Shown one piece after another: positions 1-9,046 of a DNA stretch of 64,000 nt. The notes under the pieces are model-generated. The model had not been told where the DNA came from. It did not search any database and was given only the letters and a program-made list of their open reading frames with translations. The DNA lies in assembly GCA_017480095.1 (NCBI GenBank), contig JAFVBG010000002.1:67728-131727 (forward strand), given 5' to 3'. This DNA comes from Candidatus Saccharimonadota bacterium (GTDB lineage: Bacteria; Patescibacteriota; Saccharimonadia; Saccharimonadales; Saccharimonadaceae). The position numbers and the translations under genes are program-made. Numbering within the stretch: position 1 is the stretch's first letter; every line of letters begins with the position of its first letter.

Positions 1-1
1 A

Positions 2-46
2 ATTGAGCGTGAGTTGACTGAAAAATTTGATGCACGCGTAATCTAA
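2..46 (+). CDS. 3' end of an upstream gene (partial)
   Basis: An open frame enters from the left edge and ends with TAA at 44-46, leaving only 14 residues (IERELTEKFDARVI). A Shine-Dalgarno site for the next gene follows 12 bases later, which fits the tail of a same-strand operon neighbour. The fragment is too short to assign a family. Confidence 0.45.
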   Translation: MERELTEKFDARVI

Positions 47-68
47 TTCAGAGTGAATAAGGAGGTAT

Positions 69-791
69 ATGGAGCAGAGTTATGTCAAAACGAGCATGAA
101 ACAACGGATTATCATCTTTGCGATTGCTTTTCTATTACTGGCGGCGACCATCGCAAGCTATGTTTTGATTGTGCTAAACGATAAAAACGGTTCTACCGCC
201 AGCACGACCACTACCCGGACGGCCGAAGAGCAGGCTCAGCTAGATGCTTATACAACAGAGTATGAAGCCAAGGGCGCCGAAGTAACAGCTCGCGGTGAAG
301 AACTTTCCAAGGATTATTTTGATGAGTTTAAATCCTATCGTTCTAGAGTGCGCAGTTATAATGCCGCCACCGCCAATAGCAACGGTCTCAAGACCGAGGA
401 CTTAAAGCAGGGCACGGGTAAGGTTTTGACAGATGGCGACACGGACTACTTTGCCTACTATATTGGCTATTGTGCAGATGAAACCGTTTTTGACAGCTCA
501 TTTGACAACTACGAGAATCCAACTTCACTCAAAGCTCCGCTCTATGCGGCGGTGGGACTGATTGAAGGCTGGAATGCGGGCGTAGTCGGGATGAAGCTCG
601 GCGGAGTACGCGAGCTGACCATTCCTGGTGAACTGGCTTACGGTGAAACCCAAGAAATCTGCGGTGGCACTAATTCCCCACTCAAGTTCGTCGTGATGGC
701 GGTTGATGATGCAGAATTATTAAAGCTCAACAAAGAACTAGACGAAACTTATAATAAGTTGCTCGATTACTATTACTCGACAATGAAGTAA
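69..791 (+). CDS. Membrane-anchored FKBP-type peptidyl-prolyl isomerase
   Basis: Predicted to catalyse cis-trans isomerisation of X-Pro bonds on the outer face of the membrane. A short charged N-terminus is followed by one hydrophobic segment at about residues 14-36, a Thr/Glu-rich coiled linker and an FKBP domain at about 108-228. The family pattern is visible as VFDSSFDN, then GLIEGWNAGVVGMKLGGVREL, then IPGELAYGE. AAGGAGG lies three bases before the ATG; an in-frame ATG nine codons later (position 96) is the alternative start. The gene ends at a strong hairpin shared with the convergent sbcB. Family assignment is firm; substrates are unknown. Confidence 0.88.
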   Translation: MEQSYVKTSMKQRIIIFAIAFLLLAATIASYVLIVLNDKNGSTASTTTTRTAEEQAQLDAYTTEYEAKGAEVTARGEELSKDYFDEFKSYRSRVRSYNAATANSNGLKTEDLKQGTGKVLTDGDTDYFAYYIGYCADETVFDSSFDNYENPTSLKAPLYAAVGLIEGWNAGVVGMKLGGVRELTIPGELAYGETQEICGGTNSPLKFVVMAVDDAELLKLNKELDETYNKLLDYYYSTMK

Positions 792-794
792 AAA

Positions 795-828
795 TTAAAT
801 AATCCCCTCTAGTGAGGGGATTATTTAA
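795..828. terminator. Bidirectional terminator between FKBP gene and sbcB
   Basis: A perfect 15-bp stem (ttaaataatcccctc and its complement) closes a 4-nt loop, with A/T runs on both sides, so it can stop transcription from either direction. It overlaps the sbcB stop codon. Confidence 0.85.
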
Positions 829-2201
829 TCGTAATCACTACTTTGTAACATCTGATACCAATCGAGTAGGGCTTGCAGGATCTCTGGGTCGCAATCCTGA
901 CCACGCGAAGTTTTACCAGTTTTTTGCAAGGTCTCAATTTCTGCTAAGAACCTTGGCGCCTGGCGATTGAGGCGAGCAAGGCGATATTTCTCCCAATCTT
1001 TTAGTTCGTCTTCAGTTAAAATATCTGGATAATTACGTGCTTTGTAGTGCGCATAGAGGCTAGGCATACGCCCGTCGTCAAATTTCAGGCTCATACCTTT
1101 TAACTTTTCTTTTGAAGCCTGGCGAATCATCGCCATCAGGGCCTTGTCGCCATCATGCAAGAAGCCGTCGTAGAGTGCCGACTCGGAATCAACGGCCTTG
1201 TCGTAACTGTGGCTGGAGAGTTCTTTGATTTTAGCTTTCAAAATCTCTGGATTAGCCTTGTATTTGGCTAAGTTTTGTTTCACCGTGGCGAGGTCGAGCT
1301 TGATATTTTTCCAAGCATCGCCCTTGGTGAGCACACCGAGTGGAGCCACAGTCGGGCACTTGTTAAGTGCAATCTGATAAACATGGTCTGGGCTAGGCTC
1401 GTGACGCAAATCCAAGACTAAGATATTGCCCGTCGTGCCCTTTGCGACTGGGTAAACCACTGAAGTCTTAGCAATATCACCTGGGAAGACGCGGCTAGTA
1501 TAGACAATCGGCTGAGGATTATCCAGATTGACTAGCTCGGCCACGCGCTTCTTGTCGCGCATTTCGAGTAGGTAGTTATAGAGCTGAGGCTGTTTTTCTT
1601 TGATCAGCTTTGTCACTCCAATCAGAGCGAAAACGTCCGAAAGCGCATCGTGGGCATGGTCATGCTCAATATTATTAGCCTTGCTCAGATGTTCCAAACG
1701 ATTAGTCTCGACCGAAATAACTTCGCCAGTCTCTAAATCTTTACGGTCTTCAAACGGCCAGTTAGTTCCCTCTGGACGCAGGGCGCGTGTCATCCGCACG
1801 ACATCGAGCAAATCCCAGCGACTACGACCATCTTTCCACTGCCACTCGTAAGGATCGTAAAAATTGCGCCAGAAAGTGAAGCGCATGAACTCATCGTCAA
1901 AATGGATAGAATTGTAGCCAGTGACAATCGTATTTGGCGTAAAAACCTCGGTCATGACATAATCGCAGAACTCTTTTTCAGTGAGACCGTCTAGCTTGGT
2001 CTGGAGCGGAGTGATTTTGGTCACCATCAAAGCCCCCGGAGATGGCAGCGTGTCCTCTGGTAGTGTGACGAGTAGATTAACTGGCTCGCCAATCGGGTTG
2101 AGATCTAAATCTGTGCGTTGCCCAGCGAACTGCATGATACGGTCTTCGCGAGCATCAAGGCCAGAAGTTTCCAAATCATAAAAGAAGAAAGTCGATTCCA
2201 T
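825..2201 (-). CDS. sbcB: Exodeoxyribonuclease I
   Basis: A 3'-5' single-strand DNA exonuclease of the DEDDh superfamily, used in mismatch repair and recombination. The N-terminal exonuclease domain shows FYDLETSG (D and E of motif I), GYNSIHFDDEF (motif II region) and HDHAHDALSD (motif III, H and D). Trp/Tyr-rich blocks typical of bacterial ExoI (WRNFYDPYEWQW) and the C-terminal WEKYRLARL region are present. Length 458 aa is close to the 475 aa of the E. coli protein. A TACAAT -10 box ends 6 nt before the ATG, implying a leaderless mRNA. No partner recombination gene is adjacent. Confidence 0.95.
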   Translation of the reverse strand: MESTFFFYDLETSGLDAREDRIMQFAGQRTDLDLNPIGEPVNLLVTLPEDTLPSPGALMVTKITPLQTKLDGLTEKEFCDYVMTEVFTPNTIVTGYNSIHFDDEFMRFTFWRNFYDPYEWQWKDGRSRWDLLDVVRMTRALRPEGTNWPFEDRKDLETGEVISVETNRLEHLSKANNIEHDHAHDALSDVFALIGVTKLIKEKQPQLYNYLLEMRDKKRVAELVNLDNPQPIVYTSRVFPGDIAKTSVVYPVAKGTTGNILVLDLRHEPSPDHVYQIALNKCPTVAPLGVLTKGDAWKNIKLDLATVKQNLAKYKANPEILKAKIKELSSHSYDKAVDSESALYDGFLHDGDKALMAMIRQASKEKLKGMSLKFDDGRMPSLYAHYKARNYPDILTEDELKDWEKYRLARLNRQAPRFLAEIETLQKTGKTSRGQDCDPEILQALLDWYQMLQSSDYD

Positions 2202-2207
2202 ACTCCT

Positions 2208-2236
2208 ATTGTAACAGATAGTAAACTGATTAGCAA
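2208..2236 (-). promoter_or_regulatory. sbcB promoter, leaderless type
   Basis: On the minus strand TTGCTA (2231-2236), 17 nt, then TACAAT (2208-2213), then AGGAGT and the ATG. The start site would fall at or next to the start codon. The AGGAG lies one base from the ATG, too close to serve as a normal ribosome binding site. Confidence 0.6.
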
Positions 2237-2318
2237 GTTTTAAGGATTTTAAGTTTTCTCTAAGCTTCAGACACTATAATATAGTTATCAAGCCAGAAAG
2301 CTTGAAGAAAGGAGTCAA

Positions 2319-3023
2319 ATGATCCAGCGTGTCTTTCGCCGGACTGAGACAAAATATTTACTCTCGGAACAGGAGCAACAGAAACTCCTCGAACTGATTG
2401 AACCTTACCTCGTGAAGGACCAATACTTTAAAAATACGAACTGCAGTCTCTACTTCGATGATAAAGATAACACCTTGGCGATTCGCTCGCTCGAAAAGCC
2501 GCTCTATAAGGAGAAAGTGCGTTTGCGTAGCTATGGCGTGCCAACTCTCGAAGATACGGTTTTCCTCGAAATCAAGAAGAAATTTAATGGTATAGGTGGC
2601 AAACGGCGAGTACCGATTAGGCTGAAAGACTTTTACGCTTGGCAGCAAGGTAATATGAAACAGCCGCTTTCACCTGAAAACCCGCAGATTTCCGAAGAGC
2701 TAAAGTATCTCTTTCAGACGTATGACCTAAAACCTGCACTTTATCTTGCTTATGACCGCACCTCTTACGCCGACCGCGATGACCCGCATTTTCGCGTCAC
2801 TTTTGATAAAGATGTGCGCAGTCGGAGGACGAATCTTAACTTAGAGAGTGGAGATAGTGGCGAAAAGTATTTTAAAAATCGAGAAATCGTGATGGAAGTC
2901 AAAGCCGGCGGAGCTTATCCGCTCTGGTTTGTTAGAGCCTTGTCTCGGCTCAAAATCTATCCTGCCACCTTCTCGAAATACGGTCGCGTAATGATGCGAC
3001 TAGAAGAAACTAATCAATTATAA
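2319..3023 (+). CDS. VTC-domain protein (polyphosphate polymerase-like)
   Basis: Belongs to the VTC/triphosphate-tunnel fold family, related to the catalytic domain of eukaryotic Vtc4 polyphosphate polymerase. Seen: the N-terminal RRTETKYLL basic strand, alternating charged strands EKVRLRSYG and FLEIKKKFNG, and the C-terminal REIVMEVKAGG strand, all expected to line the tunnel. Its 234 aa match the bare VTC domain. SD AAAGGAG is well placed, and TATAAT lies at 2275-2280. It is followed within 11 bases by a DUF4956 gene and then a Cthe_2159-like gene, a grouping also known from Firmicutes. Whether it makes polyphosphate here is inference. Confidence 0.85.
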   Translation: MIQRVFRRTETKYLLSEQEQQKLLELIEPYLVKDQYFKNTNCSLYFDDKDNTLAIRSLEKPLYKEKVRLRSYGVPTLEDTVFLEIKKKFNGIGGKRRVPIRLKDFYAWQQGNMKQPLSPENPQISEELKYLFQTYDLKPALYLAYDRTSYADRDDPHFRVTFDKDVRSRRTNLNLESGDSGEKYFKNREIVMEVKAGGAYPLWFVRALSRLKIYPATFSKYGRVMMRLEETNQL

Positions 3024-3034
3024 GAAAGGAACGA

Positions 3035-3694
3035 ATGTTTGATTCAATTTTAACCTCAACCCTCACTCCGGTGAACTTCTTTGTTTGCCTTGGAGTGGCG
3101 ATGATATTAGGGCTAATCGTAGCTCTGACTCATCAGAAAACCGCACGCTCTAGTGCGAACTTTACCACCACGCTTGCCGTCTTGCCGATACTAGTCGCGA
3201 TGGCAATCATGCTGGTGAACGGCAACCTTGGCGCAGGCGTTGCTACGGTCGGCGTGTTCAGCCTCGTCCGTTTCCGTTCGATTGCTGGCAACTCACGTAG
3301 CATCCTCTCGGTCTTCTTCGCGATGGCGATTGGCTTAGCTTGTGGAACGGGCTATATCACCTTTGCCGCACTCTTTACCGTCTTGATTTCGCTCGTGCTC
3401 TTCGCCCTGAAAGCAATCCGCTTTGGCGAGACTACTCGCGAGCAACAGCTCAAGATTATGGTGCCAGAAGATTTAGACTACACTAACCTCTTTGATGACA
3501 TCTTTGGCGCTTATACTTCTCGTTTTGAACTGATCAAGGCCAAAACTACGAACATGGGTAGTCTCTTTGAACTGACTTATCGCATCAGCCTAAAAGGTAA
3601 CGTGAACGAAAAACAGTTTATCGACAAAATTCGAGTCAAAAACGGCAATCTAAAAGTCTGTTTGAGCCACGATTTGGAAGAAGAAGAGTTATAA
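3035..3694 (+). CDS. DUF4956 integral membrane protein
   Basis: About four hydrophobic segments occupy residues 12-35, 48-66, 93-113 and 115-130; a soluble C-terminal domain follows (about 145-219). The Arg-rich stretch GVFSLVRFRSIAGNSRSIL between segments is the hallmark of DUF4956. Biochemical function is not established; the family commonly neighbours VTC-domain genes, as here, suggesting a joint role at the membrane, perhaps in polymer synthesis or export. The gene lies 11 bases after the VTC gene and 21 before the next, with its own GGAACG-like SD. Confidence 0.82.
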   Translation: MFDSILTSTLTPVNFFVCLGVAMILGLIVALTHQKTARSSANFTTTLAVLPILVAMAIMLVNGNLGAGVATVGVFSLVRFRSIAGNSRSILSVFFAMAIGLACGTGYITFAALFTVLISLVLFALKAIRFGETTREQQLKIMVPEDLDYTNLFDDIFGAYTSRFELIKAKTTNMGSLFELTYRISLKGNVNEKQFIDKIRVKNGNLKVCLSHDLEEEEL

Positions 3695-3715
3695 TTAGAA
3701 TAAGGAGAATATAAA

Positions 3716-4789
3716 ATGACTAATGAATTAGAAGGCATCAGCCTAAAAAACCGCAAACCAGAACCAATGCCAGAGAGCGCGGCTATCAGTCCCGAACTTG
3801 AAGCCAGCTTAAACTCGGACCAGCCAAAAAAGTCCAAGGCAAAACCAATCATCATCGCCGCTGGCATCGTCGCCGTACTCGGAATCGCTGGCGTAGCAAC
3901 CTGGGCAGTAATTAATAATTCCAACAATGGCTCTAGCACCGCGACGGTCACTTCCGCCGACGGCGTAGAGGTCAAGACCGTTTCGGGCGACAATAAGATC
4001 ACCGCGGGTGGCATCTACACCTATACTGGCACTATCGATGGTCGTATTATCATCGACACCACTGCCGAAGTCACGATTATCTTGAAGGACGTTACCATTA
4101 CCGACTCTGAGGAAAATGCCGCAATTAAGTCCGAGCAGTCCAACACCGTCAAAGTAGTGCTCGAAGGTACGAATAAAATCAAGTCCGCTGGTGATGGCTT
4201 CAATGTCACGGGCAACCTAGAGATTAGCGGCAGTGGTAACATCACGATTGAATCTGGCGATGACGCGATTCATGCCGATAGCAAGCTCACGATTAGTGGC
4301 GGTACTTACAATCTCACTGCCGCCGAGGGTCTGGAGGCAACCTACATCACTATCAACGATGGTACATTCACCATTTCCGCCTCCGACGACGGCATCAATG
4401 CCGCACAAAAAGTCGATACGATGACCCCTACCATCGAAATCAACGGTGGAAATATCACTATCAAGATGGGCGCGGGCGACACGGACGCCATCTACTCCAA
4501 CGGCAATCTTTACATTAACGGTGGTACACTTGATATTACCGCTCAATCCGCCTTTGACTATGACGGTGAAGCCAAGCTCAGTAGCGACGCCAAGGTCACG
4601 GTTAACGGCACACAGATTACCAGTATCACTAGCCAGATGATGGGGCCTGGTGCTCAGGGTGGTCAAATGATGACCCCTGACGGCCAGAGCGGTGAAATGC
4701 CTGAAATGACCGACGAAATGAAGCAAGAGATGCAATCACGAATGCAAAACGGCGGTCAGATGCGACAAAGAGGACAGATGGCACAATAG
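3716..4789 (+). CDS. Cthe_2159-type beta-helix carbohydrate-binding protein
   Basis: A membrane-anchored extracellular protein: cytoplasmic Lys-rich N-terminus, one hydrophobic segment at about 42-66, then a repetitive beta-helix (about 85-300) of Ile/Thr/Gly/Asp-rich rungs such as LEISGSGNITIESGDDAIHA and LTISGGTYNL. This matches the polysaccharide-binding Cthe_2159 family. A Met/Gln/Gly-rich tail (about 305-357) follows and is probably disordered. It is the last gene of the VTC-DUF4956 cluster, with AAGGAG 8 nt before ATG and a strong terminator after the stop. Polysaccharide binding is family knowledge; the ligand is unknown. Confidence 0.82.
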   Translation: MTNELEGISLKNRKPEPMPESAAISPELEASLNSDQPKKSKAKPIIIAAGIVAVLGIAGVATWAVINNSNNGSSTATVTSADGVEVKTVSGDNKITAGGIYTYTGTIDGRIIIDTTAEVTIILKDVTITDSEENAAIKSEQSNTVKVVLEGTNKIKSAGDGFNVTGNLEISGSGNITIESGDDAIHADSKLTISGGTYNLTAAEGLEATYITINDGTFTISASDDGINAAQKVDTMTPTIEINGGNITIKMGAGDTDAIYSNGNLYINGGTLDITAQSAFDYDGEAKLSSDAKVTVNGTQITSITSQMMGPGAQGGQMMTPDGQSGEMPEMTDEMKQEMQSRMQNGGQMRQRGQMAQ

Positions 4790-4803
4790 GGGAGATAAGA
4801 TAC

Positions 4804-4837
4804 AAAACTGCAATACTTGACGGTATTGCAGTTTTTT
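4804..4837 (+). terminator. Rho-independent terminator after VTC cluster
   Basis: aaaactgcaatac pairs with gtattgcagtttt around a 6-nt loop and runs into TTTTTT. It closes the three-gene cluster. Confidence 0.88.
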
Positions 4838-4878
4838 GTGGCCCACAGAGGAAGGAGGTCACTTTTATGCTCTAACTA

Positions 4879-4907
4879 TTGACTTTTTAGCCAAAGTGTG
4901 GTATAAT
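4879..4907 (+). promoter_or_regulatory. Strong promoter with extended -10
   Basis: TTGACT, 17 nt, TATAAT, preceded by AAGTGTGG, which supplies a TGn extension. The same AAGTGTGG-TATAAT block recurs at 11265-11278 and 53130-53143. Confidence 0.85.
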
Positions 4908-4913
4908 GGAGAT

Positions 4914-5045
4914 ATAAGCATTAGCTCAATAAAACAGGGGCAGTGCTCGCACATTAAGAGGTGAGAATCCTCTTAGAATCTGTGTTTCTTTATAAAATAC
5001 GCCAGCCGCGGCGTGCAGAGCGGTCACAAGATAGGAGGAAGAGAT
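4914..5045 (+). promoter_or_regulatory. Structured 5' leader of the SH3-like gene
   Basis: About 130 nt separate the promoter from the gene, unusual here where most leaders are near zero. It contains GTGC-tc-GCAC, a perfect TAAGAGG/CCTCTTA hairpin with a 7-nt loop, and CGCC/GGCG before an AGGAGG ribosome site. No known riboswitch was recognised; a cis-regulatory leader is inferred. Confidence 0.4.
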
Positions 5046-5639
5046 ATGAAGAAGACAAACGTGAAGAAAGTAGTTAGAAGGACTGCAAAAAGAGTTGATA
5101 GTCTTTTCAACTACGTGTGTCCGGAACATCGGAAGCAGGTCAAGGCTGGCGTACTCTCCGCGCTCGGAGTCGCGGCATTTATCGTGTTTCTACTGGTCTG
5201 GAACGTCCAGGCGGCGCTCCACAGCGATTATAGTGACAAGTACACTACAATCACCCGCGAAGGTGAGTTCACCATCGTCGTTGATGGTGGCACTAACGTG
5301 CGGACGGAGCCACTGGCGGCTGAGCACCGCATCATCCATGGTCTCCCTGGCGGTTACGTCAACGAGAACTATTCAGTTCGCTCTGAAGGCGTCAACAACG
5401 TCATTGGTACAGTTGCCGACAGAAATAGCACCGGCGCAGTGTTCCACACAACGCACTATGTCGAGGTCACCGAGTCTTGGTGGGATGATTATTCTGACGG
5501 AGACGTCTGGAACGGACCGTATATCGGCCTGGTAGTCTCAGAACTGTCAAAGGAAGAATTAAAACTCTTGCCGAGAAAGGCGGCAAAAGACCCAGATGGC
5601 ATCGTCTGGATTTCGTCTAAACATCTTTCAATTTACTAA
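5046..5639 (+). CDS. Membrane protein with SH3-like extracellular domain
   Basis: A very basic N-terminus (MKKTNVKKVVRRTAKR) is followed by one hydrophobic segment at about residues 45-66 and an exported domain. The stretch GTNVRTEP with GTVADRN resembles the start of bacterial SH3 domains that bind cell-wall peptides, but the match is weak. The ATG at 5046 is chosen over one 33 bases upstream because AGGAGG stands 7 nt before it. It is a single-gene unit with a strong promoter, long leader and terminator, so it is probably well expressed. Function unknown. Confidence 0.7.
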   Translation: MKKTNVKKVVRRTAKRVDSLFNYVCPEHRKQVKAGVLSALGVAAFIVFLLVWNVQAALHSDYSDKYTTITREGEFTIVVDGGTNVRTEPLAAEHRIIHGLPGGYVNENYSVRSEGVNNVIGTVADRNSTGAVFHTTHYVEVTESWWDDYSDGDVWNGPYIGLVVSELSKEELKLLPRKAAKDPDGIVWISSKHLSIY

Positions 5640-5653
5640 ATCACCTCTTTTTA

Positions 5654-5685
5654 GCCCCCATCGCATGATGGGGGCATTTCCTTTT
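5654..5685 (+). terminator. Terminator after SH3-like gene
   Basis: GCCCCCATC and GATGGGGGC form a 9-bp stem with loop gcat, followed by a T-rich tract (atttcctttt). The next 100 bases up to aspS show nothing else. Confidence 0.75.
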
Positions 5686-5784
5686 CCGGGGCTTCATTAT
5701 CCGCAATTTATGAGCTAATAATCGGAGGCTAGGCTTTCTGGAATATCAAGTGGTACGGAAAAACTGGAAGTCGCGGAGTAGATT

Positions 5785-7611
5785 TTACTCGTCTTCTGGC
5801 AAGATGGCGATATGGGCATCCTTTAGCTGATATTCATCAACTGGGGACGGCGAGTTCATCATCAGGTCGATACCAGAGCCATTCTTCGGGAAGGCGACGA
5901 TGTCGCGGATGTTCTTGGCATCTTCAAGCACCATAAAGATGCGGTCGATACCGAAGGCGCAACCAGCGTGTGGTGGCGCACCGAATTTGAAGGCATTTAG
6001 CATGCCACCAAAACGTTCTTCGACATATTTTTCATCATAGCCGAGGTTGCCAAAAGCGGCATACATAATCTCTGGATTATGATTACGGACGGCGCCAGAA
6101 CAGATTTCGTAGCCGTTCATCACCATGTCGTATTGGTCAGCAACAATCTGGAGGCGTTCTTCGTCGGTCTTAGCCTCGGTAAGCGCCTGCAAACCACCTT
6201 TTGGCATAGAAAATGGGTTGTGGCCGAAGTCAAGTTTCCCCGGCTTACCAGTTTCGGGGTTAAGCGAATTTTCGTCCCACTCGTAGAACGGAAAATCCGT
6301 AATCCAACAAAGAGCGACTTCATTATCGTCTTTCAGGCCGAAGTGATCAGCAAAGGCGATGCGGAGCTGGCCGAGGATTTTATTGACCTTCTCGCGCGTG
6401 TCAGCACCAAAGAAGACGGCATCGCCAGCTTGCGCACTAGTCTGTTCTTTGATAGCCTTCAGCTCGTCGGCAGTCAAGAACTTCGCAATTGGCGACTTTT
6501 CATTACCATCGGCATCATAAGTGATGTAGGCCAGACCACCAGCGCCGAGCTTGCGAGCCTGATCGGTAAAGTTATCAATCTGAGAGCGAGTGAGCGAAGC
6601 GGCACCTGGGACACGAATAGCTTTGACTACTTCGGTCTTGAAAACTTTGAAATCGGTCTTTGCAAAGACAGGAGTCAAATCAATCAGCTCCAGACCATAG
6701 CGCAAATCTGGCTTATCGACGCCATAAGTATCCATCGAAAACTCATATGGCAAGCGCGGGACGTCTTCGCCGTCTTTTAGATAAGCCTTGGCCGGCTCAG
6801 ATTTCAAGACGAGTTTCTTCTGTGCAAAATCAGTGACGAGATTCTTGATTAGTGGCTCAACTTCGGTGCGGACTTCTTCCCCACTCTCGGCAAAAGCAAT
6901 CTCAAGGTCGAGCTGATAAAAGTCACCATAGAGACGGTCGGCACGCGGATCTTCATCGCGGAAACACGGCGCAATCTGGAAATAGCGTGGCACACCACCC
7001 ACCATCAGAAGCTGTTTGAACTGCTGTGGCGCTTGCGGTAAAGCGTAGAAATAGCCCGGCTTCAAGCGAGATGGCACGAGAAAGTCGCGTGCACCCTCTG
7101 GCGAAGAGTTGGCCAGAATCGGAGTTGGCACTTCAGTAAAATCATGCTCATACATATAGCCGCGAAGGAACTGATAGAAACGGCTACGCTCGCGAATCAT
7201 ATTCTGCATATAAGGGCGACGGAGATCGAGATAGCGGTATTTCAAACGTAAATCTTCACCGGTCTCTGGGCCATCATCATGAGTATTGACTGGCAACGGT
7301 TCAGACTTATTCAAAAGTTCAAGATTATCGACGACCAGCTCGATTTTACCAGTCTCGATGTTCGGATTGGCTAGCTCTGGCGCACGCTCGCGGACTTTGC
7401 CAGTGGCACGGAGAACGAACTCGTCCCGCACAGTCTCAGCGAGGGCAAAAGCCTCTTTCGTCTCTGGAGTGACTACGAGCTGGATGATGCCTTGGTGGTC
7501 GCGCAGGTCGATAAAGATCAGACCACCGTGATCGCGACGAGAGTTGACCCAGCCAGAGACAGAGACAACATCTTTTCCAGGTTTGAGGTCGGTAGATAAG
7601 GTTCTTAACAT
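5785..7611 (-). CDS. aspS: Aspartyl-tRNA synthetase
   Basis: Charges tRNA-Asp (possibly also tRNA-Asn) with aspartate. Domains: N-terminal OB anticodon-binding fold (about 1-105, VSGWVNSRRDHGGLIFIDLRD), class II core with motif 2 (PCFRDEDPRADR), a bacterial insertion domain (about 280-420) and motif 3 (GIDRIFMVL). Length 608 aa fits bacterial AspRS (about 590). The preceding dsbA-like gene ends 21 bases upstream, so both are probably co-transcribed. An AAAGG site lies 8 nt before ATG. Assignment is firm; tRNA discrimination cannot be judged. Confidence 0.97.
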   Translation of the reverse strand: MLRTLSTDLKPGKDVVSVSGWVNSRRDHGGLIFIDLRDHQGIIQLVVTPETKEAFALAETVRDEFVLRATGKVRERAPELANPNIETGKIELVVDNLELLNKSEPLPVNTHDDGPETGEDLRLKYRYLDLRRPYMQNMIRERSRFYQFLRGYMYEHDFTEVPTPILANSSPEGARDFLVPSRLKPGYFYALPQAPQQFKQLLMVGGVPRYFQIAPCFRDEDPRADRLYGDFYQLDLEIAFAESGEEVRTEVEPLIKNLVTDFAQKKLVLKSEPAKAYLKDGEDVPRLPYEFSMDTYGVDKPDLRYGLELIDLTPVFAKTDFKVFKTEVVKAIRVPGAASLTRSQIDNFTDQARKLGAGGLAYITYDADGNEKSPIAKFLTADELKAIKEQTSAQAGDAVFFGADTREKVNKILGQLRIAFADHFGLKDDNEVALCWITDFPFYEWDENSLNPETGKPGKLDFGHNPFSMPKGGLQALTEAKTDEERLQIVADQYDMVMNGYEICSGAVRNHNPEIMYAAFGNLGYDEKYVEERFGGMLNAFKFGAPPHAGCAFGIDRIFMVLEDAKNIRDIVAFPKNGSGIDLMMNSPSPVDEYQLKDAHIAILPEDE

Positions 7612-7632
7612 GATTTTCCTTTCGTTTACAGA

Positions 7633-8364
7633 TTATTCAGATTGCTTGAGAGTGTCAGATTTTTCCTCCGAAGAGGAATTATTTTGCAGTAACGGGTCGA
7701 TTTTCTCGGCAAAATTTTTCATAAAGGTTTCTTCGTCTTGATTTGGCGAAACTGACTCGCCGTTGATGTAAAAGGCTGGCGTGCCAGTAAGCTTGGTAAT
7801 CTGACCAGCGCCCATGTCGAAGGTGATTTTCTGAGAAACTTCTTTCGAGCGCATATCGGTCTTGAACTTATCAACATCACCTTTACCCTCGGTTACGTCA
7901 TTAAAATAGCTCACAAAGAGACCGAGGCGTTCGGAAGATTCGGCATAGTACCAATCGTTCTGGTTGGCAAAGAGCGTGTCAGCATATTCTCTCCAATATC
8001 CCTGGAGTGCGGCAGCATTCGCAGCGGAAGCAGCGGCAGTGGCATTGTTATGATAAGAAAGCAGGAAGGTGCGGAAGATCACTGCAACTTTGCCGTCGTA
8101 TTTCTCGACGAGCTTGTTGATGTATGGATTATAGAGAGCGCAATATTCACACTGATAGTCAGCATATTCGATAATCTTGACTGGGGCATTCCGATCGCCC
8201 TTGATGTTATCGTCGAAATTGCCAGTATCCGCCGTAGCAGAGACAAAATCGTTTAAATTATACTTACTGTAGTCGATTTGACTGGCGATTTTCATGACAA
8301 TCAGAGCCACAACTCCGCCGACCAAAATCAAAATTGCAATTATTTTCCCAATTTTCTGATTCAT
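7633..8364 (-). CDS. Membrane-anchored DsbA-like thioredoxin-fold oxidoreductase
   Basis: Residues 6-27 form a membrane anchor; the rest is a Thioredoxin_4/DsbA-like domain outside the membrane. The active-site motif is CEYC within YADYQCEYCALY, and TGTPAFYING carries the cis-proline. It is expected to form or rearrange disulfides in exported proteins. The C-terminus is Glu/Ser/Asn-rich. A TATAAT box lies 8 nt before ATG in the short region shared with the divergent CBS gene. It leads a likely operon with aspS, probably a coincidence of packing rather than function. Confidence 0.88.
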   Translation of the reverse strand: MNQKIGKIIAILILVGGVVALIVMKIASQIDYSKYNLNDFVSATADTGNFDDNIKGDRNAPVKIIEYADYQCEYCALYNPYINKLVEKYDGKVAVIFRTFLLSYHNNATAAASAANAAALQGYWREYADTLFANQNDWYYAESSERLGLFVSYFNDVTEGKGDVDKFKTDMRSKEVSQKITFDMGAGQITKLTGTPAFYINGESVSPNQDEETFMKNFAEKIDPLLQNNSSSEEKSDTLKQSE

Positions 8365-8406
8365 ATGGTATAATTATACTATAAAATAGTCAAATTGGGA
8401 AGTCGT

Positions 8407-9045
8407 ATGTCAAAGTTCCTTGAGAAATTTACAGGGTGGGTGGATCCAAAATTAGAAAAATATCGGGCGCCAAAACCGCTACCAAGTCCAGAGCCTTACC
8501 TGCCAAAAACGCTTGAGGATTTTATGTGGTTCTTGAAAAAGACTCCAGCCGAAGTCTTATCCCCGACCGATCGGGCGACGATTGCTTCGGCAATCTCTTT
8601 CCGCGAGCGCAAGGTGCGAAACGTAATGATTCCAAAAGACCAAGTCGTGTTCGTGCATGAACATGATTTCTTAGGGCCGCTGATGCTGGACAAGCTCTAT
8701 AAATCTGGACAGGCACATTTCCCTGTCTTATCCGCGGATGGACGGACAGTATCTGGGGTGATTCATACCGAAGCGCTTAACTCTCTGGAGACCGCCGCCA
8801 CCGACCGCGCGGCTAAATATGTTGATAAAAAGGTCACCTTCCTGCGCGATGATTATACATTGGAGCAGGCGATGGCAGCATTTCTGCGTACAAACTCATT
8901 CTTCTTTGTAGTGATTGATAAAACTGGGGCAATGGTGGGGCTTTTGACCTATAAATTGCTAGTGGAACATCTGCTAGGCTACCTACCGGATGACGGGTTT
9001 AATGACGATTCGTCGATTAGCGCCGTAATCAAACGTCAGTTTTAG
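8407..9045 (+). CDS. CBS-domain protein (CorC/HlyC-like, lacking membrane domain)
   Basis: Two CBS motifs span about residues 70-125 and 135-190 (RKVRNVMIPKDQVVFV opens the first, as in CorC/HlyC proteins; FFFVVIDKTGAMVGLLT closes the second). Such pairs usually bind adenine nucleotides and regulate transport or enzyme activity. The DUF21 membrane domain of CNNM/HlyC proteins is absent, and the N-terminal 60 residues are Pro-rich and soluble. ATG 8407 is preferred to the TTG at 8395 because GGGAAG precedes it. It ends one base from the convergent ruvB. Confidence 0.8.
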   Translation: MSKFLEKFTGWVDPKLEKYRAPKPLPSPEPYLPKTLEDFMWFLKKTPAEVLSPTDRATIASAISFRERKVRNVMIPKDQVVFVHEHDFLGPLMLDKLYKSGQAHFPVLSADGRTVSGVIHTEALNSLETAATDRAAKYVDKKVTFLRDDYTLEQAMAAFLRTNSFFFVVIDKTGAMVGLLTYKLLVEHLLGYLPDDGFNDDSSISAVIKRQF

Positions 9046-9046
9046 A

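Noticed and set aside
6079-6780. Plus-strand 233-codon frame inside aspS
   Set aside because: It is the antisense shadow of a well-conserved synthetase and has no promoter or ribosome site.
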